DNA of 64,000 nucleotides from positions 124,001-188,000 of the forward strand of contig CAVRNW010000013.1 in the NCBI GenBank assembly GCA_963722665.1. Reading direction: 5' to 3'. A model generated the notes under the pieces. It searched no databases and was not told the DNA's origin. It saw nothing but the letters and a program-made list of their open reading frames with translations. Both the position numbers and the translations under genes were made by a program. Shown piece after piece: positions 50,257 through 60,444 of this stretch. Numbering within the stretch: the stretch's first letter is position 1; each line of letters opens with the position of its first letter. The stretch is from Site-B1 sp963722665. GTDB taxonomy: Bacteria; Bacteroidota; Bacteroidia; Flavobacteriales; Flavobacteriaceae.

Positions 50257-50291
50257 ATAAAAGTCTATTCCGAAAGGATTAGACTTTTTTT
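50257..50291 (+). terminator. Rho-independent terminator after FKBP gene
   Basis: AAAAGTCTA and TAGACTTTT enclose an inner stem TCC-GAAA-GGA with a stable tetraloop, followed by a T-run. It lies about 20 bp after the FKBP stop. In the other direction it may also end the receptor gene (stop at 50338), though with a shorter T-run. Confidence 0.85.
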
Positions 50292-50337
50292 ATTTCCTGT
50301 TTTCTTAAAAATTTATTCAAAAAAGTTTCTAGTGACA

Positions 50338-52719
50338 TTAACGTCTTCTCTGACCGGAAAACTCCATAGCTTCTCCTTTTCCGAAGCCATAACTAACACC
50401 GAAAGTGACAAAGCGTCCGCGTTGGCGTGTATTAAATAAATAAAAGTCCGGTTGAGACGTGGTAGTTTCATCAACTCTTGAAGCAAATAAATCGCGAACA
50501 CTTACATTTAGTATAATTCTGCCTTTGAATATTTTTTTTCTTAATCCCATATCAACAAAAACATTTTCTGAAACTACTTGCTGTAATGTTTTATAATCTG
50601 AAATATAATCTCCTGATATTTCAAAATCAAATTGAGCCGGAAGTTTAAATTTCGATGTTAAACTCGTCGACCATCTATTCCCTTTAAAATCAAAGGAAGC
50701 CGATTCATAAACCCCTTTTCTGTCAAAATAATTAATATTAAAATCTCCGTTTATCGTCAGCCAGTCCAAAGGATTGTATTTCCCATTTAGCTCAAATCCT
50801 GTAGTATTGCTGGTGCCAACATTTTCCGGTCTCGAGATACTCACATTGTCCTCAAAAATAGTGATACGTTCTACAGCATCTGTTGTGTATCTGTTATACA
50901 AACTAAAATTTAAGGAGCCTTTATCAAATTTATGAATGCTTGTTAACTCATAAGAATCTGTGTATTCCGGTTGAAGATCTGGATTTCCTTCAGAAATACT
51001 GAAGTTATTCCTGAATATTCGAAAACGGATTTAATTGTCTTAATCCAGGTCTGTTGATTCGTTTAGAATATCCAAGTTGCATGGAAAAATTATCAGAAAC
51101 CTTATACGATGTATGAGCACTTGGGAATACATTGGTGTAATCCTGATTGCCGGATTCGTTTGTGGTTTCTAATAAGGTATTAATCTGTGTATTCTCAATT
51201 CGAAGTCCGATTTTAATTCCCCATTTATCACCTTCATAAGCTCCGGTAGTATAAACGGCCAAAACATTTTGATCCAGATCGAATATATTGGTTAAATCCA
51301 AATTATTCAACCCAATTCGCCATCAACAAAATCGGTGACTGCAAAATCATTGGATACATTATTTATCTCATATTGCGCACCAGTTTCTAAAGTATAGGTT
51401 TCTAAAAACGGATGTGTATAATCTAATTTAAAGGTATATTCTTCCAGTTTATAATCGGTTCGTGATTCCTGTTGAAAATCTTGCAAGTCTCCGACAATTG
51501 TATTATTATCAAATTCAGATGACTGATCTTTACGAAAATACCTTCCTAAAGCACTAAATAATAGCGCTTGATCTTTGTGCCTTTTAAAGTCGGTTTTGTA
51601 CACCAATTCGTAACTTATTTTTGGGTTTGTTGCTTCGGTTTTTTCATTACGAATCCATTGATCTGTAATGGAATTGGATGCATCCAAAGCGTCGAAATTA
51701 GTTTTAGCCCATTGATCTTCTACTTCATAGGCATACGAACCGGAAAGTGTGAAAACATTCCTGTCGTTTAAATGATAATCTGTACCAATAAGAATATTAC
51801 CAAACTTTTCATCAAACTCACTTTCGCCAATGCTATTAATAGTGGTACCATTAATTAGATCTCTATTAACAGATTCTCGTTCTTCCGGATAGGTTCTTAA
51901 TCCAAATCCTAATTGACTGAACAGGTTGAATTTTTCGGTGCGTTTATTGACACTTAAACCAAAACTATTACTGTTAGGAACACCAACATTTAAAGATGCA
52001 GAACCGTTTAATCCCCGCTTTTCAGATTTTTTAATAATTATGTTAATAATTCCTGCAGTTCCCTGCGCATCATATTTAGCTGATGGATTGGTGATTACCT
52101 CGATTTGTTCAATCATATCTGCCGTAATAGTACCAAGAGCATTACCATCGTCAGCAGCTAAAACCGAAGGTTTGCCATTAATTAGTATTTGTACACCCTG
52201 ACTACCACGCAAACTAATTTCACCTTCAATATTTACATTTACAGAAGGTACATTGTTTAATACTTCAAGTGCACTTGCTCCTGTAGAACTTAGATCTTTA
52301 CCTACATTAAAGATGCGCTTATCCAATTTAAATTCGGTTTGAGACGTTTCGGCACGTACAACAACTTCATCCAAGCCTTCCAGTACCTGATCTAAGATGA
52401 TGGTCTTTAAATCAATTTTGCTATTTACTATTTTGTAAGTACTTATAGTTTTCGTGGCATAACCAATAAAACTTATTTCTATGGAAAAGTTTGAAGCCTC
52501 TGTATTTAATGAAAACGTACCATTTTCAGCGGAAATAGTTCCAGTGATAGGCTTTTTTGAATCTTTGTCAACTAAAGTTACGTTTGCAAATGCAACAGGT
52601 TCATTCGTTTTCCCTTCTAAAACTTTACCAACAAGAGTCACTGTGTCTTGCGCATAAATAGAAGTGGAGCAAAAACTTATTAAAATAAAAATGAGGATGT
52701 AAAACCTATTTAAAATCAT
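50338..52719 (-). CDS. TonB-dependent receptor-like outer membrane beta-barrel protein (two frameshifts)
   Basis: 793 residues when two breaks are repaired: one missing G near 51314 (VDGELG to LNNLDLTNIFD) and one extra A near 51014 (NPFSNIQE to IRNNFSISEGNPD). Layout: signal peptide (STSIYAQ), a carboxypeptidase-like regulatory domain (GKVLEGKTNEPVAFANVTLV), a plug domain (NNVPSVNVNIEGEISLRGSQ, GTAGIINIIIKK), and a barrel with FNLFSQLGFGLRTYPEE, QLGYSKRINRPGLRQLNPF and the end FVTFGVSYGFGKGEAMEF. It resembles the outer-membrane beta-barrel family related to TonB receptors; no TonB box was identified. The ligand is unknown and no SusD partner is adjacent, so it is not a classical polysaccharide locus. 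The three reading frames together cover the family length. Confidence 0.87.
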
Positions 52720-53152
52720 AAAAAATGTGTGCTTAAAGAATACGGGCTAATATAACTTTTAGCGGATTGAATTTAAAATTTATTTTGAGATGTTTACGCT
52801 TTAGCTTCCAAAAGGAGTTCATGAATCCTGAATGAGATATTTGACTTCGTCTAATCTCATTTTTTCGATTTGGATAAAAGCAGTGCAGAACGTTAAGAGG
52901 GCAGAACGAAAAAAAAATAATTTACCTTTTAAGTGATTACACAGGCAATGAAGCTTGAAGAAAATCTTTTTAGTGCATGGGCAGCTGGCGCTATGGCATA
53001 TTGCTAATGTTGGATTAGATATTATGTATTTTTAAGCAGACATTCTGGAAGGAGATTTTTGTCCTACAAAGTATACACACATGGAGCCTAAATTCATCAA
53101 AAAATCATGTATCTTTAAGGTTCATTTTTTAAGCTAAAATTACATTCAATCT
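52720..53152. other. Intergenic region with one orphan hairpin
   Basis: 433 bp between divergent genes. A hairpin (AATGAGAT at 52831-52838 with ATCTCATT at 52854-52861, inner stem GAC-TTC-GTC) followed by T looks like a plus-strand terminator, but no plus-strand gene precedes it. The text AAAGCAGTGCAGAACGTTAA near 52880 resembles the AAAGCAGGGCAGAGCATTAA piece near 54331, so it may be a worn copy of the same repeat family. No gene seen. Confidence 0.45.
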
Positions 53153-54103
53153 ATGAAATATCTCCCACTTATGTCCTGCCTGCTTGTCGTACTATTCTTT
53201 GGTTGCAATGAGGTCAAGCCTAAGGGCGAAAAAGAGGTACGTCAATTTGTAAAACAATGGAACGATGACCATACACAAATAATGTCACCTTACCTGGAAC
53301 GTTACTATATGGATGTAGTAACCTATTATGGAAAAGAGCGCACCAGAAACCAAGTGCAGCAAGATAAGAATTTGCTGTTTCAACAATTTCCAGACTATAC
53401 ACAGCGTATTTCAAATGACCAGCTTGTCATCACGAAAGAAGCAGGAAGCTATATAGTGAAGTTCGACAAACATGTCAACTACAGTGGAATAGAAGCAGAT
53501 TACACCTCGTATCTTTCAGTAATGACTAAAAATGGTGATTTCAAAATACTACGAGAAGACGTTGCAAAAAATGCTAAAGATCTTGATGCTCCCATTTTTC
53601 CCGGTGCTCGCGAAAGTAATGCTATCATCTCTAAAAACAGGCAACTGTTTGGCGATTTTAATGGTGACGGGCTATCAGACTATGCATCTGTGATCTCTCC
53701 GGAAATACTCTACACTACCAATACGGGTGCCCGAAAAAGCGATGAGGTACAATGTAAAGGAGGGTGCAACAGCGTAATCATCTTTAGTAATAAAGACCTA
53801 GAAGCCATTACAATCAAAGGTGCATACCAATCACAATTAGAAAATCTTAAAGACCTTAATAGCGACGGCGCAGACGAGATTGGTTTTTGGGATATAAAAC
53901 CTACGACCAAAAGCCTCTATGTTTTTAATGCATCAAATGGCAGGTTGCTTAGCGAGCCTATTGTAATTAATACCACTGTCCATAAAAACCTCAGCCTTAT
54001 TGACGTTTTTAAAAAAACAGGCCCCAATAAAATTACAGTAACATACAGTACTCAAGTTAATGGGAAGTGGGTCTTAAAGAGCGAAGTGATTGCGTTGGAC
54101 TGA
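53153..54103 (+). CDS. Lipoprotein with NTF2-like start and FG-GAP-like calcium loop
   Basis: 316 residues. Lipoprotein signal with lipobox FFGC (Cys19). Residues about 25-140 look like an NTF2/SnoaL-type alpha-beta cup (EVRQFVKQWNDDHTQIMSPY, YMDVVTYYGKERTRNQV). The second half has GDFNGDGLSDYASVISPE, a D-x-N-x-D-G loop typical of FG-GAP/integrin-like repeats, and LKDLNSDGADEIGFWDIKP, a second such loop. It is probably an envelope lipoprotein binding Ca2+ at these loops. No enzyme motif. A TATCTTTA element 45 bp upstream is a possible -7 region. Intact and standing alone. Confidence 0.75.
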   Translation: MKYLPLMSCLLVVLFFGCNEVKPKGEKEVRQFVKQWNDDHTQIMSPYLERYYMDVVTYYGKERTRNQVQQDKNLLFQQFPDYTQRISNDQLVITKEAGSYIVKFDKHVNYSGIEADYTSYLSVMTKNGDFKILREDVAKNAKDLDAPIFPGARESNAIISKNRQLFGDFNGDGLSDYASVISPEILYTTNTGARKSDEVQCKGGCNSVIIFSNKDLEAITIKGAYQSQLENLKDLNSDGADEIGFWDIKPTTKSLYVFNASNGRLLSEPIVINTTVHKNLSLIDVFKKTGPNKITVTYSTQVNGKWVLKSEVIALD

Positions 54104-54638
54104 GCGGTTGGAAGTTATTCGCTGGTTTTTATGGGATATTTTATATAATACCATTATAGCTATCATTTCTTTTATAAATAGAATGTGTAGTGGTAAACAT
54201 CATAATTCTCCAGTGCGCCATCTGTGTTATAAATAGCTTCATCCACAGGATAAACCTATTTATAAAATGTACTGTTATGTACCGCGTATCGCCTGTCCCG
54301 AACTTGATTCGGGATAACTTGAGCTTTGCTTAAAAGCAGGGCAGAGCATTAAAAAAATAGTCCGGTGGACTATTTTAGTAGGACAAAGCATTGCTTTGGG
54401 CCAGATGTAGCGCAGTTACCAGCTGGCGACTGGCATACTTCAGTTTCTTTAAAAAATTTATTCTAAAAAGTTTCTTTTACGATGTTAATGACTTCGAGCT
54501 TTTGCGAGATGCATGAGTAGCCCTAAAACAATAAAAACCTAGTGAGTTAACACTTTTTATGCGACTAGCCTGTATAGCATGGTAAGGATGTTTTGATAAC
54601 TATTCAAGAATATATTCAATTGTGAGAAGATAAGAGTA
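54104..54638. repeat. Intergenic region with dispersed repeat copy E and a hairpin cluster
   Basis: 535 bp between convergent genes. Repeat part E1 (54238-54320) runs ATCCACAGGATAAACC, TATAAAATGTACTG, TACCGCGTATCGCCTGTC. Three hairpins follow: TCCCGAA / TTCGGGA (54296-54302 with 54308-54314), AAATAGTCC / GGACTATTT (54355-54363 with 54367-54375) and CAAAGC / GCTTTG (54384-54389 with 54393-54398). Part E2 (about 54480-54592) has CCCTAAAACAATAAAAACCT, GTGAGTTAACACTTTTTATG and CGACTAGCCTGTA. No gene. Confidence 0.7.
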
Positions 54639-55013
54639 TTACTTTTTTGACTTAAGATTTACCCAAAGGGAAGAACCTAACGCAAATACTGCTATCCATA
54701 AAGTAAGCGTATTCACCAGGTCCGTATCAGGAAGCCATCCGCTAGATTTTTTAACTAAAAAGGCAATGTAACTCGAAGGTAACTTTTTCTCACCTAGCTG
54801 CCTAAGAACGGAGTAATGCCATTCAGTTAAAAAGCAATAACCCCAACCTTTCCAGATGCCTAATAAAAACCAGGAGATAAATGTAAGCAACAGGGTTATA
54901 AGATTCAATTTTCGTGTTTTCTGAAATAGCCAACCAAACAAATTAAATAATATCAGTACAGTATGAAACACATAGAAAAAATAATTTGCAAGATGTAAAC
55001 TTGTGTCTGTCAT
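54639..55013 (-). CDS. DUF2784-like small integral membrane protein
   Basis: 124 residues, four hydrophobic segments. The central signature SWFLLGIWKGWGYCFLTEWH corresponds to the W-G-Y-C-P-L-T-x-W-x motif of DUF2784 membrane proteins (recognised from memory). It ends with a membrane segment and a basic tail (LWVNLKSKK). Function is not known for the family. It lies 29 bp downstream of the tesA-like gene on the same strand and may be co-transcribed with it. Confidence 0.75.
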   Translation of the reverse strand: MTDTSLHLANYFFYVFHTVLILFNLFGWLFQKTRKLNLITLLLTFISWFLLGIWKGWGYCFLTEWHYSVLRQLGEKKLPSSYIAFLVKKSSGWLPDTDLVNTLTLWIAVFALGSSLWVNLKSKK

Positions 55014-55042
55014 TGTAATTAACCAAAAAGTACGAAACTAGA

Positions 55043-55717
55043 TTACTTTAATAAGGGCTCCAAAACAGCCCACACGTTATTGGCGACGATCTTATGTCCT
55101 TCTACATTTGGATGTATACCATCGTCCTGGTTTAACTCTGGGATGCCACCCACATCTTTTAACAGGAACGGAATGATCTCCAAAGCATTCTTTTCGGCCA
55201 ATTCCTCAAAAATAGATTTGAATTCCTTAGTATAATCCTGACCAAGGTTAGGAGGGAGCTGCATGCCGGCAAGAATAATAGGAATCTTCGGATATTTTTT
55301 TCTTACCACATCAATAATGGCTTGTAAATTCTCGCGGGTTTCGGTCAGTAAAATACCTCGTAAACCGTCATTAGCACCCAATTCAAGTACAAATACATCC
55401 ACCTTTTGATTAAGGACCCAATTTATCCGACCAAGTCCACCTGAAGTGGTTTCACCACTCACGCCCGAATTCACTACGACATAATCGAGGTCCAACGAAT
55501 CTATTATTGTTTGAACAACCGCCGGATAGGCATCGTTACTGTCTTCAAGTCCGAAGCCGGCTGTTAAACTATCACCAAAGAACAAAATGGTTTTGGTGGC
55601 CGTTTTCGTTTCAGAGACTTCATCTTCAGCAGTCTCTTGTTGTTCTTGTTGTTTCTTCTTGGAAGCTTCATCACCACATGACACTAGTAAAAGGACTAGA
55701 ATAAAATAACGAAACAT
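55043..55717 (-). CDS. tesA: GDSL-family arylesterase / lysophospholipase, TesA-like lipoprotein
   Basis: 224 residues from ATG 55717 (an upstream ATG at 55759 adds 14 residues in front of the lipoprotein signal MFRYFILVLLLVSC and is less likely). After a Lys/Gln/Glu linker comes the SGNH hydrolase: block I LFFGDSLTAGFGLEDSNDAY with the nucleophile Ser, block II Gly (NSGVSGETTSGG), block III GANDGLRG with the oxyanion Asn, and block V DGIHPNVEGHK with the catalytic Asp and His. It hydrolyses acyl esters or thioesters in the periplasm. It is divergent from the ybbA-ybbP ABC genes, the same association as tesA-ybbAP in Escherichia coli, which supports the TesA assignment. Confidence 0.9.
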   Translation of the reverse strand: MFRYFILVLLLVSCGDEASKKKQQEQQETAEDEVSETKTATKTILFFGDSLTAGFGLEDSNDAYPAVVQTIIDSLDLDYVVVNSGVSGETTSGGLGRINWVLNQKVDVFVLELGANDGLRGILLTETRENLQAIIDVVRKKYPKIPIILAGMQLPPNLGQDYTKEFKSIFEELAEKNALEIIPFLLKDVGGIPELNQDDGIHPNVEGHKIVANNVWAVLEPLLK

Positions 55718-55795
55718 TAACAAAATCGGACCTTGCAAGGCATTTATATTTAAAATCATTTACTTAATTTGGCTCTTTTATGTTTATAAAATATT

Positions 55796-56485
55796 ATGTC
55801 AAAGATATTAAAGATTCACGAGCTCGAAAAGACCTATAAAAGTGGTTCAAAAAGCATCACCGTTTTACAGGATATTTCTTTTGAAGTTGAAAAAGGACAG
55901 ACCTTTTCTATTGTAGGGCCATCAGGCAGTGGAAAAACGACCTTACTTGGTTTATGTGCCGGATTGGATTATCCCGATGGTGGTTCAGTAGAACTATGTG
56001 GACATAAGTTGGAAACGCTTAATGAAGATGAACGCGCCAGGTTGCGTAATGACGAAGTCGGATTTATTTTTCAGAATTTCCAGTTATTACCAACCCTTAC
56101 AGCATTGGAAAATGTGGTTGTACCCTTAGAATTGCAAGGTGCCAGAGATGCTCAAAAAGTGGGCCTGGAATTGCTGGACAAAGTGGGCTTGTCTGATCGC
56201 GTGCATCATTATCCGTCTCAATTGTCGGGAGGGGAGCAGCAGCGTGTGGCACTGGCAAGAGCTTTTTCCAACAAACCCAGCATTCTATTTGCAGATGAGC
56301 CAACAGGAAATCTGGATGAAGAAACAGGCGAAAAAGTGATACAGTTACTTTTCGATCTCAATAAAGAAGCCGGAACAACACTTGTCATTATTTCTCATGA
56401 TCTGGATCTGGCGAACAGAACTCAGCAGATTCTCAGGTTAAAAGGCGGCAAGATATTTAGCAACGAACGAACTGCAGTCCTTTGA
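55796..56485 (+). CDS. YbbA-like ABC transporter ATP-binding protein
   Basis: 229 residues of the LolD/YbbA/MacB ATPase group: Walker A GPSGSGKTT, Q-loop FQNFQLLPTLTALENVVVPL, signature LSGGEQQRVALARAF, Walker B ILFADEPTGNLDE, switch His in VIISHDLD. It works with the large FtsX-type permease that follows. In E. coli YbbA/YbbP sits next to tesA and its role is unsettled, possibly extraction of lipids or hydrophobic compounds from the inner membrane. Here it starts 78 bp from the divergent tesA-like gene, so the two could share a control region. Confidence 0.92.
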   Translation: MSKILKIHELEKTYKSGSKSITVLQDISFEVEKGQTFSIVGPSGSGKTTLLGLCAGLDYPDGGSVELCGHKLETLNEDERARLRNDEVGFIFQNFQLLPTLTALENVVVPLELQGARDAQKVGLELLDKVGLSDRVHHYPSQLSGGEQQRVALARAFSNKPSILFADEPTGNLDEETGEKVIQLLFDLNKEAGTTLVIISHDLDLANRTQQILRLKGGKIFSNERTAVL

Positions 56486-56533
56486 AATACCAAAAAATCA
56501 CATACCAAAGCAGGTACGAACTGGTTATTTAAA

Positions 56534-59034
56534 ATGGCCTGGAGAGACGGAAAGGCGAGTAGTGGCCGACTCCTTCTTTTTATGGCGTCCATCATCCTGG
56601 GAATTGCTGCAGTGGTTTCCATTCAGCTATTTAGTGATAATCTGAAGGAAAACATTCAACGGCAGTCAAAGTCTTTAATGGGTGCCGATTTCCTCATTGA
56701 CTCCAACGATCTTCCAACAGAACGTGTGCAGGCCATCATTGATTCGCTTGGTGGTGCCGATGCTTCCGAAGTGACCTTTTCATCCATGGCGGCATTTCCA
56801 AAAAACGGTAGTGCGAAACTGGTGCGTGTACGCGGTATAGAAGGCGGTTTTCCATTTTATGGAAAATTAATTACCGAACCCGCAACAGCCGGAACCACCT
56901 ATCAATCATCGGGTGGGGCAGTGGTCGATGCGACCGTGATGTTACAATTCGGTGTGGAGACAGGAGATTCCATTAAAATTGGTGAATTGACCTTGCCAAT
57001 TGTCGGTGTCCTGAAGTCGATGCCGGGATCAGGCGGTATTTCAAGTTCTATTGCGCCAACGGTCCTTGTCCCGTATGACCTTATTCCGGAAACCGAACTT
57101 TTACAACTGGGAAGCCGGAAAGAATATCAGTACTATTTTGAAGCACCTGAGATGGATCTGGAGCTCCTGGAAAAAAATGTCGATCCTATATTAGATGATG
57201 AGAACGCCGATATCGACACCCACACCAGTACGAGCCGACGCCTGGGGCGAAGCTATGACAACTTCAGTAAATTCTTGAATCTGGCAGCCTTTATAGCACT
57301 ACTACTTGGATGCATAGGCATTGCCAGTTCAGTACATATCTACATTAAAGAAAAGTTATCGGCTGTGGCAGTTTTAAAATGTATGGGTGCCTCCAGAAAG
57401 CAAACCTTTTTGATCTTTTTGATACAGGTGGCAGGTATGGGACTCCTTGGTGGTATTATTGGTACCGGACTCGGCGTTTTATTGCAAGAGACCTTTCCTT
57501 ACATCCTGCGGGAATTCCTGCCTTTTGATGTTGAGATCGCAATTACCATAAAGCCATTGATCATGGGATTACTGCTCGGTATATTAATGTCGATTCTGTT
57601 TGCACTTTTACCGCTGCTTAATACCTGGTATGTCTCACCATTGGAAGTATTGCGCGTAAGTCAGGACAACAACCAGAAGCCCCGAAAGGCACGCATTCTG
57701 ACCTTTGTGGCCATATTACTATTCATATTTGCCTTTTCATTTTGGTTATTAAAAAATGTGGGCTTTGCACTGGCTTTTGTAATTGGCGTGGTTATCACCT
57801 TTGCCATACTGGCTGGAATCGCAAAGTTAACAATGATATTGATCAAGCGATTTTTTCCAAAGTCCTGGGGCTTTACGTCACGCCAGAGTTTATTGAATCT
57901 ATTCCGACCCAATAATCAGACCATGGTCCTGATACTGGCCATTGGCTTAGGCACCTTTCTGATAAGCACCTTATATTTCACTAAAGATATCCTATTGGCA
58001 AAAACGGCTCTTTCCGGAACGGGCGACAGTGCCAATCTTATCATGCTTGATGTGCAGTCGGAACAAAAGGAAGCTGTCGCACAAACCATTACTCAGCAGG
58101 ACCTTAAGATCGTTGATCAACTTTCGCTGGTGACCATGCGTGTGCATAGCATTAAAGGAAAACTCGTTAACGACATACGAAAAGATACGACCTCTACCAT
58201 TAACCGCTGGGTATTGAATCATGAGTTCAGAACCACCTATCGCGATTCGCTTATTGCTTCCGAAGAGATCGTAGCAGGGGAATGGACACCCTCTTTAGCG
58301 ATTGGCGATTCTGTTGTGATCTCTGTATCTGATGCCCTTGCTGAAGATGCACAAAGTAGATGTTGGCGATCAGATCGTATTTAATGTTCAAGGCGTTTTG
58401 GTGGAAACTACTGTTGGGAGTATTCGCAAAGTGGACTGGGCACGTATGCAAATGAATTTCTAATATTGTATTTCCAGCCGGTGTATTAGAAGAAGCACCA
58501 CAATTTCATGTCATCACATCCTTTGTACCGGATAACTCCAGTTCGGCTATGTTACAGCGTGATCTGGTTAATAAGTTTCCGAATGTATCGGTGATCGATC
58601 TTCGCCAGATGTATACCATTGTAGAGGATGTACTGGATAAGGTATCCTGGGTGATCAATTTTATGGCCTTCTTTAGTATCCTTACCGGTATTATTGTACT
58701 TATTGGCTCAGTACGTACCAGTAAATACCAGCGCATTACGGGAAAGCGTTTTATTACGCACTATGGGTGCCCAAGAGCCAACAGATCCTGAAGATCACGG
58801 CACTGGAATATCTTCTATTTAGGTGTTTTGGGTAGCCTGGTTGGTATTTTATTATCGCTGGTTGGTAGCCAGTTGCTGGCAACTTTATTGTTTGAAGAAC
58901 CTTTCGTGCCTTCAGGCGTACCATTCTTATTATTCTTACCTGGAATCACCATCCTGGTATTATTCATTGGACTCAGTAATATAAGAAGCGTTTTAAAGAG
59001 TCCGCCATTAGAGGTTTTGAGAAAGGAGGTTTAA
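56534..59034 (+). CDS. YbbP-like FtsX-family ABC permease (cluster of frameshifts 58.34-58.82 kb)
   Basis: 831 residues if five extra bases are removed (near 58349, 58462, 58741, 58772 and 58818); length then fits YbbP-type permeases. It has an N-terminal helix (SGRLLLFMASIILGIAAVVS), a first periplasmic domain (DSNDLPTERVQAIIDSLGGA), a membrane block with FIALLLGCIGIASSVHIYIK and KCMGASRKQTFLIFLIQVAG, more helices, then a second periplasmic domain and final helices ending LSNIRSVLKSPPLEVLRKEV. Repair gives RESVLLRTMGAKSQQ and ITALEYLLLGVLGSLVG, both family-like. The start is uncertain: NWLFK is encoded just before ATG 56534 and an earlier start near 56481 would need one more frame change. 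Confidence 0.85.
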
Positions 59035-59071
59035 GTACTCTTTATTTAGTTGTAAGCCAGGAAAAATGTGA

Positions 59072-59192
59072 AGCATTCAGGAGCTCCTAGATATCAAAAT
59101 ATGAAGTGAGCGAGTAAACACTTTTTATGCTGGCCTGTATCGAGCGTAGTTGAGATGACGTAGGAGAGACGTAGAATGTGAGTGGAATGGAT
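59072..59192 (+). repeat. Dispersed intergenic repeat, copy F
   Basis: Blocks present: CAGGAGCTCCTAGATATC, GTGAGCGAGTAAACAC, TTTTTATG, GGCCTGTATCGAGCGTAG, TTGAGATGACGTAGGAG and GTGAGTGGAATGG. It fills the gap between the convergent permease and alginate-lyase-family genes. Confidence 0.7.
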
Positions 59193-59198
59193 TATCTT

Positions 59199-60419
59199 TT
59201 AATTAATAGTATTTAATAACCAAAACTCTAGCAATTTATCATCTTGATTATTTTGTTTACTTTCCGTTAAAATTTTTGATAAAAGTCGTTTATATTCTTG
59301 AGAGTTCCCATTTTTAAAAGCTTTTGAAAGTATAGGGATTAATCCTGTAAGGTCAATATTTTTTAAGGTATCATGACTCCATTTTTCATCATCAATAGCT
59401 GGAGTCAGATAATTAATAGCCAGTGATAAACTCTTCTTATTTTCAGATTGATACTGCCACATATTCATACCAACTTTATCACCTAAGTCCGCAATACTAG
59501 TTAAAGCCTGTAAGTTAAAACAACTATAAAAAAAGGACCTCGTTCTTGCAAGTTCATGGATTTGTCCACCTTCATTATTCAGCATATCATCTAAACTTAG
59601 TTGTGCCAATTCTACCATGTTTCTTACTAACGGCTTATCACTTAAGTAAAATGCTAAAGTAGCTACTTGATATTTGTACCAAGAACCATGATTATTATTT
59701 TGTTCACTTCCTTTTTTACCCAAATCACTTTGAGTTAACCATGTTAAATAATCAGAAAACCATTTAGTTGTTTTTGTTTCATAATTAGTATTCCAATGCT
59801 TAGAAACTGAAAGTAGTTGTATCGCATCAGGAACAAACATTACAATAGAACGTCCATCTAAAATACCCGTGCGTCTTGTTTTAGGATTACCCGGAACACT
59901 TTGTGCAAATTCTAAATGCGGATTCATGAGCGTTTCTGGGTTTATAAACCAAGTATCAATCATACTAATTGCCTTTTGTGCATAGATTTCATTATTGGTA
60001 AAGTAATACGCTAAACTAAGGTGCCTAATACTCTGTCCCATAAAGCCCAAACGTTTTCTATCTACTGCATCTGTTTGTGTGTCAGGATTGGTTTTTCCAT
60101 CAAAACGTACCCAAGGTAATCCATCTTTCTTTTCTGTATCTGGCCACCAATACCTACCTATACTCAAATAATCGTGTTTATTTCCTGTTGGTGGCAGTAT
60201 GGTTTTATCCATTACAGATGGATTTTTAATGGTAAGTAATTTATCAGCTTTTATAATTAGTTTTTCATATGCAGTTAAAGTTTCATTGGAAGCCGTTCCA
60301 TCAAAAATCATTGTTTTTGCTTTTGCTAATTCTAAAGAATCTAAATGTACAAATGAATATGAAAAAGCTACTGTACTTATAAAACAGAGTATAATCAATA
60401 TATAAATGTTCTTTTTCAT
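59199..60419 (-). CDS. Alginate lyase family (alginate_lyase domain) secreted protein
   Basis: 406 residues from ATG 60419 (an upstream TTG at 60452 is rejected because the signal peptide MKKNIYILIILCFISTVAFS begins at 60419). The alpha/alpha toroid signature of the family is clear: NKHDYLSIGRYWWPDTEKKD, AYYFTNNEIYAQKAISMIDT, WFINPETLMNPHLEFAQSVP and the active-site-region NNNHGSWYKYQVATLAFYL with the N-N-H-G-x-W-Y core. It degrades uronate-containing glycans if the family activity holds; a substrate other than alginate is possible. It overlaps the isomerase-like gene region upstream and is probably co-transcribed with it. No SusC/D pair is adjacent. Confidence 0.87.
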   Translation of the reverse strand: MKKNIYILIILCFISTVAFSYSFVHLDSLELAKAKTMIFDGTASNETLTAYEKLIIKADKLLTIKNPSVMDKTILPPTGNKHDYLSIGRYWWPDTEKKDGLPWVRFDGKTNPDTQTDAVDRKRLGFMGQSIRHLSLAYYFTNNEIYAQKAISMIDTWFINPETLMNPHLEFAQSVPGNPKTRRTGILDGRSIVMFVPDAIQLLSVSKHWNTNYETKTTKWFSDYLTWLTQSDLGKKGSEQNNNHGSWYKYQVATLAFYLSDKPLVRNMVELAQLSLDDMLNNEGGQIHELARTRSFFYSCFNLQALTSIADLGDKVGMNMWQYQSENKKSLSLAINYLTPAIDDEKWSHDTLKNIDLTGLIPILSKAFKNGNSQEYKRLLSKILTESKQNNQDDKLLEFWLLNTIN

Positions 60420-60444
60420 TTTAAAATCTTTTACTAATAAAAAT

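Noticed and set aside
52831..52866. Rho-independent terminator on the plus strand
   Set aside because: The hairpin and T-run fit, but no plus-strand gene precedes it; recorded as an orphan hairpin only.
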